Source of the DNA: Desulfovibrio sp. | Lineage (GTDB): Bacteria; Desulfobacterota; Desulfovibrionia; Desulfovibrionales; Desulfovibrionaceae | Length of the DNA: 36,585 nt | Assembly: GCA_017415765.1 (NCBI GenBank) | Contig: JAFQED010000021.1 | Coordinates: forward strand, 1 to 36,585 | Direction: 5' to 3' | In this document: positions 15,669 through 23,031 of the stretch, one piece after another | Layout of the letters: every line of letters starts with the position of its first letter | How positions within the stretch are numbered: the first letter of the stretch is position 1 | Notes under the pieces: generated by a model | Seen by the model: only the letters and a program-made list of their open reading frames with translations | The model's database searches: none | What the model was told of the DNA's origin: nothing | Made by a program: the position numbers and the translations under genes

Positions 15669-16724
15669 CTATTTCCTCTTGTTCTGGGCACGCAGCACGG
15701 CCCTGGCGTCCGGGTCGCCATTCTTGGCGGCAAGGCGAAACCAGCGGTTGGCCTCGCTCAGGTTGCGGGGCACGCCCGTGCCCTGCTCATACATCAGGCC
15801 CAGCGAATACTGGGCCGCCGGCTCGCCCTGTTCGGCGGCCTTGCGGTACAGCTCCACGGCCTTGCCGTAGTCCTGCGCCACACCGCGCCCCTGCTCGTAC
15901 ATGAAGCCCAGATTGTACTGGGCCTCGGCATAGCCGCGTTCGGCGGCGCGGCTGTACCACTGCACAGCCTTGGCCTGATCCTGGGCAAAACCGCGCCCCT
16001 CGGCATACATGAAGGCCAGATTGTTCTGGGCCTTGATGTGATCCTGCTCGGCAGCCTTGGCAAACCAGTGCGCGGCCTTGGTGTCGCTTTGCAGCTCGCC
16101 CTTGGCGTTGAGATATGTCCAGCCCAGCGAATACTGGGCATCGGCCAAGCCCTGATTGGCGGCACGGCTGTACCAGTCAATGGCACTGGCCTCGCTTTTT
16201 TTGAGGCCGCGCCCGTGGGCGTACAGGTAGCCAAGGTTGAACTGGGCCTCCGCCATCCCCTGTTCCGCAGCCTTGCGGAACCAGCGTGCGGCCTCCTTGT
16301 GATTGCGTTTGACCCCCTGCCCAGCGGCAAGAGCCGTGCCCCATGCGTTGCAGGCGCGGATGTCGCCTTTTTCTGCCGCCTGGCGAAACATCGTGGCGGC
16401 ACGGTTGGTATTCTTTTTGACGCCCTGTCCCGTCAGGGTAAGGCGGCCCAGCACATAGAGGGCTTCGGGCTGCCCGGCATCTGCCAGCGGTTTGAGCAGG
16501 GCAGCAGCGGCGGCATGGTCATTGCGTTCAAGGGCTTGCTGGGCTGCGTTGAGGGTTTTTTCCTCCTCAGGGGAGACAGTGGGCGTGCCTGGTGATGCAG
16601 CGGCTGCTGGTGTGGCTGCTGCTGTGGCCTCTGCTGCAGAAGGACTGGCCGCACACAGCGGCAGGCTTGTCAGCGTGAGGCAAATGGCAAGAACAAGGGC
16701 AAGGAAATGGTGTAGTGCGCTCAT
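15669..16724 (-). CDS. Secreted Sel1-like repeat protein
   Basis: Exported protein of 351 residues made of Sel1-like (TPR-related) repeats. A signal peptide (1-24, ending LCA) is followed by an alanine, proline-rich linker (about 25-55) and then seven full 36-residue repeats of the type [20 protein letters not shown] plus a partial last one. Such solenoids are scaffolds for protein-protein contact; no enzyme motif is present. It follows the LIC12162-type gene by about 20 bp, so it is the third gene of that operon. The start is uncertain: an in-frame GTG lies six bases upstream of the chosen ATG, and neither has a clear ribosome binding site, which points to translational coupling. Confidence 0.88.
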   Translation of the reverse strand: MSALHHFLALVLAICLTLTSLPLCAASPSAAEATAAATPAAAASPGTPTVSPEEEKTLNAAQQALERNDHAAAAALLKPLADAGQPEALYVLGRLTLTGQGVKKNTNRAATMFRQAAEKGDIRACNAWGTALAAGQGVKRNHKEAARWFRKAAEQGMAEAQFNLGYLYAHGRGLKKSEASAIDWYSRAANQGLADAQYSLGWTYLNAKGELQSDTKAAHWFAKAAEQDHIKAQNNLAFMYAEGRGFAQDQAKAVQWYSRAAERGYAEAQYNLGFMYEQGRGVAQDYGKAVELYRKAAEQGEPAAQYSLGLMYEQGTGVPRNLSEANRWFRLAAKNGDPDARAVLRAQNKRK

Positions 16725-16743
16725 AGTCACAGGCTTTTAAGCG

Positions 16744-18534
16744 TCAGAGGGTTTGCAGGATCTGAAGCCAGAGGCTGTCAGGTGAGCCTTGTTGCGGACT
16801 GCCGGGCGAAGCATCCCCGGTCAGGGCATAACGGCGGCAAAAGGCCCGCCGGGCCTCCTGCCGGGCTGGCTGTTGCCACCAGTCGTCCGGGGCTTCCCAG
16901 ATGCTGGTCACTGTCCGGGCAGCAGCCTGCGGGCCAGGCTGCCAGATACCTGCTGCGGCAAGCCCGTCCAGCAGGGCATCGGCTTCGGGCGTTTGTGTCC
17001 AGGCTTGTCTGTCCCAAAACAGGATGCAGGGGATATTGGCTGTCAGGGCTTCCAGCAGGGTGGTGCCGGGGTGATCCAGCACCAGCAGACGGCAGCCCAG
17101 CAAATGCGGCAAAAGCGGCCCTGTACAGAGTCGCACCTGTGCAAAGCGCGGCAAAAGCCAGGTGGCGTCTTCCAGACTGCCGGGCAGGGGAAAATAGGGG
17201 CGGTAGAGGCTGGCAGCTTGCACTGTGCCGGGCAGGGCCGCAAAAAAATCTGCCTTGGCCTTGCGGCTGGCAACCACCTGCAATGGCGTGGGATGGGCGT
17301 CCAGTCGGCAGCCCACGGCATAGAGCTCGTTGCCCACAAAGACCAGCTTGCCGTGGCCGGGGGGCGGTGCCACACGCGTGTCACGAAGGCGGGCCAGTTG
17401 GAGTGACGGCAGGGGGATGAAGCGGCCGGGGCTGGCATCGTGCCTGTCCCAGCCCCAGGTGATGAAGGCATGCTGGCTGTATTCCACCACTGCGCTGGCA
17501 CAGGCCAGACGGCTTTGCCCGTAGTTGCCACCGTGCTGTACCCAGACAAGGCGATGCCCACGCCCGCGCCAGAGGGCCAGACGCTGACGGTAGTCGGCAT
17601 CCTCATAGGCGTGGATGCTGGCAATGCGGCAGCGGGGGCGATGTGTGGGCCGGATGGAGGCCGGGTGGCGCAGCTGGCGCAGGCTGCGCGGCAATGCCGC
17701 CCGGAAGAGGGCAAGGCTGACTTCGGTGGGGACGTCCCAGCCAAGGTCTGTTCGCGTTGCATCTGTCTGTCCGCCCATGCCAGTGGCCTGATATGCAGAA
17801 AGGGAGCGGGACTGGTCTTCCCCGTGTGAGGGGTGCAGCAGGGCCAGTGAGAAGCGCAGGGCCTGCCCGCTGCTCATACCCTTGAGCCGGGGGCAGGGCA
17901 GGGCAAACTGGGTCTGCCGCAGCCAGCGGCGCAGCACTGACTCCTGTGGGCGCGGATGGCAAAAACTGTGCTGGCAGGAGGGCAGCATTTCCCTGCGCCA
18001 GGCAGCTGGCCAGTGCAGTTCCAGCAGACGCGAGAACAGCCAGTGGTTGAAGGCCGCCCCCTGCACACCGTAAAGGACGACATCCTGCTCCTGCGCAAAA
18101 TCAAAATGACAGTCCGCTGGCAACAGCGGCACACAGAGCGGCGTATCCCCCCACTGCTGGCACATGGCGCGGACACGCAACCAGCGTTCCACCACCTGCT
18201 GGGCCATGATGATGGCCCACGGGGCCAGCAGGGTCTCCCAATAGGCCGGTGGCAGGTCCTGGCTGTGCGGGCAAAGCTCCCGGCCCAGGGCGGGCAGCAG
18301 TTCCGCACAGAGGTTTTTGGCCTGTTGTACGGCGGCTTCGGCCAGGGCCGGGGCGTTGCGGAGAGGTTCCGCTGCAAAGTGGAAGTTGTCCTCCCAATGC
18401 GGGAAAAGGTCTTCCTGCCCGGCAAAGCACCACGGCCCGGCAGCCCAATGGCTGGTTGGGCTGGCCCCGTGTGGCATCAGGCCCAGGGCCAATGTTGTGG
18501 GGGCTGGCCGGGCGGTAGGCTTGTCCTCCTGCAC
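16744..18534 (-). CDS. LIC12162-type putative transferase
   Basis: Cytoplasmic protein of 596 residues that I recognise as a member of the LIC12162 family of putative sugar transferases, usually found in O-antigen or flagellar glycan loci beside sialic-acid-like synthases. The C-terminal third has a glycosyltransferase-B-like look, with LLVLDHPGTTLLEALTANIP and CILFWDRQAW around residues 485-520, comparable to nucleotide-sugar binding ends of such enzymes. The N-terminal 350 residues are rich in tryptophan and histidine and lack a recognised fold. The start is GTG, three bases after the NeuB-family stop, with a GGGG-containing purine stretch about 8 bases upstream. The pairing with a NeuB-type gene supports transfer of a nonulosonic acid, but the reaction is unproven. 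Confidence 0.72.
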   Translation of the reverse strand: MQEDKPTARPAPTTLALGLMPHGASPTSHWAAGPWCFAGQEDLFPHWEDNFHFAAEPLRNAPALAEAAVQQAKNLCAELLPALGRELCPHSQDLPPAYWETLLAPWAIIMAQQVVERWLRVRAMCQQWGDTPLCVPLLPADCHFDFAQEQDVVLYGVQGAAFNHWLFSRLLELHWPAAWRREMLPSCQHSFCHPRPQESVLRRWLRQTQFALPCPRLKGMSSGQALRFSLALLHPSHGEDQSRSLSAYQATGMGGQTDATRTDLGWDVPTEVSLALFRAALPRSLRQLRHPASIRPTHRPRCRIASIHAYEDADYRQRLALWRGRGHRLVWVQHGGNYGQSRLACASAVVEYSQHAFITWGWDRHDASPGRFIPLPSLQLARLRDTRVAPPPGHGKLVFVGNELYAVGCRLDAHPTPLQVVASRKAKADFFAALPGTVQAASLYRPYFPLPGSLEDATWLLPRFAQVRLCTGPLLPHLLGCRLLVLDHPGTTLLEALTANIPCILFWDRQAWTQTPEADALLDGLAAAGIWQPGPQAAARTVTSIWEAPDDWWQQPARQEARRAFCRRYALTGDASPGSPQQGSPDSLWLQILQTL

Positions 18535-18537
18535 GGC

Positions 18538-19617
18538 TTATTCCCCTTCCGTCCTTGGCGCGGCATCCAGATCCGTCCATTGCAGCACCGTGTCTGTGGG
18601 CAGGTCGCGCCGGGCGCGCAGCCCCAGCACTGCATTATAACAGCGTGGCGAAATGCCGTGGGCCGGGCGTTTCCATGTCAGGTCTGCCGGGCTGATGAGC
18701 TGTCCGGCGGGGATGTCCCGTGCCGTAACAAGGGAGCGGCGGGCATGGCGGCGGGCCGGCTCTTCCCCCGGCAGGGCAGTGATGCGCAGCTCGCCCACGC
18801 TGGCAAGGGTGCGGGCCAGCCGGGTATGGAAATGCCGGAGGTCGTGCTTGTCCATGGCGTGGTAGTGGTCGTTGCCGGGCAGGGTTTTATCGTGCGTAAA
18901 ATGCTTTTCCAGCACACGCGCACCCAGCAGTACCGCTGTTTCCAGTATCTGCATCTCACCGGGCAGGGTGTGATCCGAATAGCCGATGACATGCTGCGGA
19001 AAATGCTGTTTGAGCGCGGGGATCATGCCCAGCGCGGCGTTTTCGTCGGCAGTGGGGTAGTTGAGTACACAGTGGAGGAGGCCCAGCTTGTTGCCTTTGG
19101 CCTCTATCCAGCTTACGGCTTCGGCAATTTCGTGCAGATGGGCCGCGCCGGTGGAAAGCAGGATGGGCTTGCCGAAGTCACACAATATATTGATGAAGGG
19201 CTTGTTGGTGATGTCCGAGGAGGAGATCTTGAAGACATCCATGAGATCGTTGAGAAAATGGGCCGACTCCACATCAAAGGGCGTGGAGAGGAAGGCAATG
19301 CCCGCTGCGTCGCAGTGCTTTTTGAGGGCCTCGAACTCATTCTTCCAAAAGGAATCGTGCCGTTTGAAAAGCTCGTACTGGCTTTTGGTTGGCTCCTTGC
19401 TGGTATCCCAATAAGCCGGGGAATCCCTGGAGGCCAGGGTCTCGGCCTTGTAGGTCTGGAATTTGATGGCCTGTGCGCCGCCTTCGGCAGCCTCGTCGAT
19501 AAGGCGGCGGGCAATATCCATGCTGCCCCCGTGGTTGACCCCGGCCTCGGCGATCACATAGGGCTGGGGGATGCGGATCTCTGGCTGGGGAACATGGAAT
19601 ATATCGAGCAGTTGCAT
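18538..19617 (-). CDS. NeuB-family nonulosonic acid synthase
   Basis: Cytoplasmic enzyme of 359 residues that would condense phosphoenolpyruvate with a six-carbon amino sugar to make a nine-carbon sialic-acid-like sugar. The NeuB barrel spans about 1-270: VIAEAGVNHGGS, AIKFQTYKAE, FLSTPFD, ILLSTGAA, VIGYSDHTLPGE and LEKHFTHDKTLPGNDH are all present. The C-terminal SAF (antifreeze-like) domain is about 285-350. The IAEAGVNH form is closer to sialic/legionaminic synthases than to pseudaminic synthase, but the product cannot be fixed. The ATG at 19617 has GGGAGG four bases upstream. It heads an operon with the LIC12162-type and Sel1 genes; no epimerase or CMP-transferase gene is present in the window. 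Confidence 0.9.
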   Translation of the reverse strand: MQLLDIFHVPQPEIRIPQPYVIAEAGVNHGGSMDIARRLIDEAAEGGAQAIKFQTYKAETLASRDSPAYWDTSKEPTKSQYELFKRHDSFWKNEFEALKKHCDAAGIAFLSTPFDVESAHFLNDLMDVFKISSSDITNKPFINILCDFGKPILLSTGAAHLHEIAEAVSWIEAKGNKLGLLHCVLNYPTADENAALGMIPALKQHFPQHVIGYSDHTLPGEMQILETAVLLGARVLEKHFTHDKTLPGNDHYHAMDKHDLRHFHTRLARTLASVGELRITALPGEEPARRHARRSLVTARDIPAGQLISPADLTWKRPAHGISPRCYNAVLGLRARRDLPTDTVLQWTDLDAAPRTEGE

Positions 19618-19814
19618 GGGGCCTCCCGTGGTTGGACGAAGTCGGTACAAGATATAGCCCCAAGTGGCGCAAAAGAAAAGCGGGCAGGGGCGAGCTGCTG
19701 TAGCACTGACGTGCCCGCTCCAAGCTGCCTCCTGATACAAAAACACTGGCGTGGCCAGGCAATTTTTGGCAGGATACCCAAAATTCAGAAAATTTCAGAA
19801 CTTGAGGCCAGCCC

Positions 19815-20330
19815 ATGCACGCAACAGATTATTTGACCATCCTGAACATACTTGTAGCTTTTTTAGGTGTAGTGCTGGTTGTTTTTGCTTTTTTTGAGTG
19901 GCGCAGTCTGCGCGTCATAAAAAGAGATTTTATCAGGTTGGAAAGCCGCTTGCGGGCAGAAAACCATACCGCCATGAAGGCTGCCCATCGTGTCATCACC
20001 AGTTATGCCATCAAGGATATTGATGCCCGCATCGCCCTGCTGGAGTCTGCCGTGGCAGAATATCCCCAGGCCTTCAACGGCTATAACGCCCTGGGCTATG
20101 CCTGGCTTGAAAAGGGCGAAACCGCCAGGGCTGTTGATGCCTTCCACCGGGCCATTGAACTCCATCCGCAGGACAAGGCGGGCTATTGCGACCTCGCCCA
20201 CGCCCACCTTGCCGCAGGACAGGAGCATCTTGCCCTGCGCTATCTGCAGCAGGCTGTCAGCGTGGATGCCACGGCCCTGCACGATATACAACAGGACGCC
20301 CGCCTGAAAGAACTGGCGGCGCGGCTGTAA
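19815..20330 (+). CDS. Membrane-anchored TPR protein
   Basis: Protein of 171 residues with one N-terminal membrane segment (about 7-27), a short charged linker and then at least two TPR units (about 75-145: AFNGYNALGYAWLEKGETARA and the following AVDAFHRAIELHPQDKAGYCDL). The C-terminus lies in the cytoplasm if the usual N-out rule holds. GAGG lies seven bases upstream of the ATG. It is divergent from the NeuB gene and is followed by rdgB after 30 bp, so it is probably first in an operon. I do not recognise a specific function; such small proteins often help assemble complexes at the membrane. Confidence 0.8.
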   Translation: MHATDYLTILNILVAFLGVVLVVFAFFEWRSLRVIKRDFIRLESRLRAENHTAMKAAHRVITSYAIKDIDARIALLESAVAEYPQAFNGYNALGYAWLEKGETARAVDAFHRAIELHPQDKAGYCDLAHAHLAAGQEHLALRYLQQAVSVDATALHDIQQDARLKELAARL

Positions 20331-20360
20331 AATTTGCCAGACACACAAAGGAGCAGCAGG

Positions 20361-20987
20361 ATGACACAGGCAACACGCATCGTCCTTGCCACCGGCAACG
20401 CGGGCAAGGTGCGGGAGCTGGCCGGGCCTCTGGCGGCCTTCGGGGTGGAGGTGCTGGGGTTGGATGTCTTCCCGCAGGTGGGGGAGATAGAGGAAAACGG
20501 CAGCAGCTTTGAGGAAAACGCCCTGATCAAGGCCCGTGCCGTGACGGCAGCTACGGGGCTGGTGAGTGTGGCCGATGATTCCGGCATCATGGTCGATGCT
20601 CTTGGCGGTGCGCCCGGTGTCCATTCTGCCCGCTATGCCGATGATTGGGAAAGCCTGCCCGGTGAGAGCCGCGATGCCCGCAACATCCGCAAGATGCTGC
20701 ATGAGATGGAAAATATCCCCGCAAGCAAAAGGGCTTGCCGCTTTGTGACCTGCATGGCCGCTGTCCGTCCTGACGGCAAGGAACTGACCGTCCATGGTTA
20801 CTGGGAGGGCCTTTTGCTGCAAAGCCCGTTGGGCGAAAACGGCTTTGGTTATGACCCGATCTTTTTTGACCCAGACCTCGGCAAGTCGGCGGCACAACTG
20901 AGCCGGGATGAAAAGAACGCCCGCAGCCACCGGGGCAATGCCCTGCGTACCCTGCTTGACCGCTGGGCCGACTTCATGCGGGGCTGA
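20361..20987 (+). CDS. rdgB: XTP/dITP diphosphatase
   Basis: Cytoplasmic house-cleaning enzyme (Ham1/RdgB family), 208 residues, that hydrolyses ITP, dITP and XTP to the monophosphates and keeps deaminated purines out of DNA and RNA. The family motifs are intact: ATGNAGKVRE near the N-terminus, ADDSGIMVDALGGAPGVHSARYA in the middle, and NGFGYDPIFFDP followed by SHRGNAL near the C-terminus. The ATG at 20361 has AAGGAG seven bases upstream; the TTG nine codons earlier has none. It sits between the TPR gene and the TauE/SafE permease gene with short gaps. Confidence 0.96.
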   Translation: MTQATRIVLATGNAGKVRELAGPLAAFGVEVLGLDVFPQVGEIEENGSSFEENALIKARAVTAATGLVSVADDSGIMVDALGGAPGVHSARYADDWESLPGESRDARNIRKMLHEMENIPASKRACRFVTCMAAVRPDGKELTVHGYWEGLLLQSPLGENGFGYDPIFFDPDLGKSAAQLSRDEKNARSHRGNALRTLLDRWADFMRG

Positions 20988-21001
20988 GCTGGGGAAGAGG
21001 C

Positions 21002-21772
21002 ATGTGGGAAGCGGAGCTTTGGGTCATCCTTGTCTGTAGCGGGGCCGCCATGCTGGGCGGCTTTATCGATGCCATAGCCGGAGGGGGCGGGCTGGTGACC
21101 ATGCCGGCCCTGCTCTTGTGTGGGGTACCGCCCCATCAGGCTCTTGCAGCCAATAAGGTCAGTGCCTGCCTTGGTACGGCAACGGCCCTGGGCAATTTTA
21201 TGCGGAACGGGCTGGTACTCTGGCCCGTGGCTCTGGTTGGCATGGGCTTTTCGTTGCTGGGTTCCTGGTTGGGGAGCGAGTTGACCCTGCACATAGAACC
21301 TGCCGCATTGGGCAAGATCCTGGTTTTGCTGCTGCCAGCAGCCATGCTGGTCACTCTGTTGCCGCCCCGCGCCCGGCAAATGGCCCGAACCAGCGTTGCC
21401 GGTGTGCGCCTTTGGCTGGCCGTGCCGCTGCTTTGCCTTGCCATTGGCGTGTATGACGGTTTTTTCGGGCCGGGGACGGGCAGCTTTCTGATCTTAGCCT
21501 TTCACTGGATCCTGGGGATGGGGCTGATCCATGCCTCAGGCACGGCCAAGGTGCTCAATCTGGCTTCCAATGTGGGTGGCTCGTTGACCTTTCTCTGGTA
21601 TGGCAAGGTGGTCTGGAGCCTGACCCTTGCCATGATTGCGGGTTGTACACTGGGCAACTGGCTGGGCAGTCGTCTTGCCATCCGTAAGGGAGCCGGGGCT
21701 GTGCGTGGTTTTTTGCTGGTCTCCCTCAGCCTGTTGCTGCTGACCCTGTTTGTGGAGTATTTTATCTCCTGA
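21002..21772 (+). CDS. TauE/SafE-family membrane transporter (TSUP)
   Basis: Inner-membrane protein of 256 residues with about eight hydrophobic segments. It matches the sulfite exporter TauE/SafE family: the N-terminal repeat has GGFIDAIAGGGGLVTMPAL and ALAANKVSACLGTATALGNF, and the second half repeats the plan with GVYDGFFGPGTGSF and SGTAKVLNLASNVGG. Members move sulfite, sulfoacetate, sulfonates or other small anions; the substrate here is not known, though a sulfur compound would fit a sulfate reducer. GGGGAAGAGG lies just upstream of the ATG and the gap to rdgB is 14 bp. A terminator follows at 21797. Confidence 0.9.
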   Translation: MWEAELWVILVCSGAAMLGGFIDAIAGGGGLVTMPALLLCGVPPHQALAANKVSACLGTATALGNFMRNGLVLWPVALVGMGFSLLGSWLGSELTLHIEPAALGKILVLLLPAAMLVTLLPPRARQMARTSVAGVRLWLAVPLLCLAIGVYDGFFGPGTGSFLILAFHWILGMGLIHASGTAKVLNLASNVGGSLTFLWYGKVVWSLTLAMIAGCTLGNWLGSRLAIRKGAGAVRGFLLVSLSLLLLTLFVEYFIS

Positions 21773-21796
21773 GGCGCAGTAGTCCGTGGGGTAGTG

Positions 21797-21820
21797 GCCC
21801 GCGCTGCGGGCATATTTTTT
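21797..21820 (+). terminator. Terminator between the TauE/SafE gene and flhB
   Basis: GCCCGC (21797-21802) and GCGGGC (21806-21811) form a perfect 6-bp stem with a three-base loop, followed by ATATTTTTT. It ends the TPR-rdgB-TauE/SafE operon, so flhB has its own promoter in the following 50 bp; none was clear to me. Confidence 0.75.
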
Positions 21821-21873
21821 GCTAAAACGCTGTAAAGTGTCAGCACGGCAACGGCAAGAGTGCAGGAAGCCCC

Positions 21874-22953
21874 ATGTTTGGCAGCCAGAAAGACCCCAGC
21901 AGAACAGAAGAAGCCACACCCAAACGCAAGAAAAAGCAGCGTGAGGAAGGCAACGTCCCCAAGTCGCAGGAGTTGGGCAAGGCTGTCAGCCTTGTGGGAG
22001 GGCTTACTGCGCTTTACGTCTGGATAGGGCCGCTGAGCGATGAGCTGAAACGTATTTTTGAGCGTTTCCTCAAACATTCGTGGGAGTTTTCGCCTGACCC
22101 GCAAAATGTCTATAACCTGGCCATAGAACTGAGCCTTGAAGTCTGCATGATGGTCATGCCCATTTTGCTGTTTCTGGCTTTTCTGGCCTTTCTGGCCCAG
22201 CGCATCCAGGTGGGCAAGCTGTGGACGACCAAGGTTTTCAAGCCCAAGTTACAGCGTTTCAACATCATCAATGGCCTCAAACAGATGCTGCTTTCGCCGC
22301 AGACCCTGTTGCGTACCTTCAAGAGTTTGCTCTTTTCCATCATTCTGGCAGTTATCCCTGGGCAGCTTATCTATCGGGAGTACCAGAACTTTCTGCCCAT
22401 GTACTATGCCACGCCCGAAGGGGTGGCCGCCTACATGCTGGAGATGGGTTTTCAGCTTGTCTGCTATGCCCTTGTCCCCATGCTGGCCATTGCGGCCTTT
22501 GACGTCTGGCAGTCGCGCTATGCCTACAAGGAAGGCATGAAGATGACCAAGGACGAGGTAAAGGATGAGCGCAAGCAGGCTGAAGGTGACCCCGTCATCA
22601 AGCAGAAGCAGAAGCAAAAGATGATGGAAATGATGGCCAAGCGTATGTTGCAGGATGTGCCCAAGGCCGATGTGGTGGTGACCAACCCCACCCATTTGGC
22701 GGTAGCCCTGCGCTACAACGCACAGGAAGCCCCTGCGCCGGTGGTACTGGCCAAGGGGGCAGATCACCTGGCCGAAAAAATCAAGACAGTGGCACGCGAG
22801 CATAATGTCCCCATCCGCGAGAATGTGCCTTTGGCACGGGCTTTGTATAAGTCCGTGGAAGTGGGGGACATGGTGCCCGAAGAATTGTACAAGGCTGTGG
22901 CCGCAGTGCTGGCCAGCATCTGGCGGCTCAAGCCCAGACCGGGACAGCAGTAG
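21874..22953 (+). CDS. flhB: Flagellar export apparatus protein FlhB
   Basis: Inner-membrane part of the flagellar type III export gate that switches export from rod/hook to filament substrates. The 359-residue length is normal. It starts with the typical RTEEATPKRKKKQREEGNVPKS, has four membrane segments (about 30-50, 85-112, 140-165, 185-210), and a cytoplasmic domain with the self-cleavage site NPTH at residues 271-274. A basic linker (KQKQKQKMMEMMAKRM) precedes it. No clear Shine-Dalgarno stands before the ATG, though GGAAG is about 6 bases upstream. It is followed by flhA after 78 bp; the gap has a small 6-bp stem (GCCACG/CGTGGC). Confidence 0.97.
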   Translation: MFGSQKDPSRTEEATPKRKKKQREEGNVPKSQELGKAVSLVGGLTALYVWIGPLSDELKRIFERFLKHSWEFSPDPQNVYNLAIELSLEVCMMVMPILLFLAFLAFLAQRIQVGKLWTTKVFKPKLQRFNIINGLKQMLLSPQTLLRTFKSLLFSIILAVIPGQLIYREYQNFLPMYYATPEGVAAYMLEMGFQLVCYALVPMLAIAAFDVWQSRYAYKEGMKMTKDEVKDERKQAEGDPVIKQKQKQKMMEMMAKRMLQDVPKADVVVTNPTHLAVALRYNAQEAPAPVVLAKGADHLAEKIKTVAREHNVPIRENVPLARALYKSVEVGDMVPEELYKAVAAVLASIWRLKPRPGQQ

Positions 22954-23031
22954 GACACATTGCCTGTGGAAGGCTTTGCGTGTTGGGGAGAACAGGCCAC
23001 GGCCCGTGGCAAGGAGTGAGGTGTCAGAAAA

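Noticed and set aside
13408-15870. 820-codon plus-strand open frame
   Set aside because: It lies opposite the chemoreceptor gene, which has all family motifs and a sigma-28 promoter. The frame is open because the codon bias of the real gene leaves few stop codons on the other strand.
15700-16500. Direct repeats that could be taken for a CRISPR or satellite array
   Set aside because: The roughly 108-bp period is the 36-residue Sel1 repeat of the encoded protein; copies differ mostly at third codon positions and there are no spacers.
17956-19836. 626-codon plus-strand open frame
   Set aside because: It is antisense to the LIC12162-type and NeuB-family genes. NeuB motifs on the minus strand are unambiguous.
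19863-20930. 355-codon minus-strand open frame
   Set aside because: It is antisense to the TPR gene and rdgB, both with recognisable motifs and ribosome binding sites.
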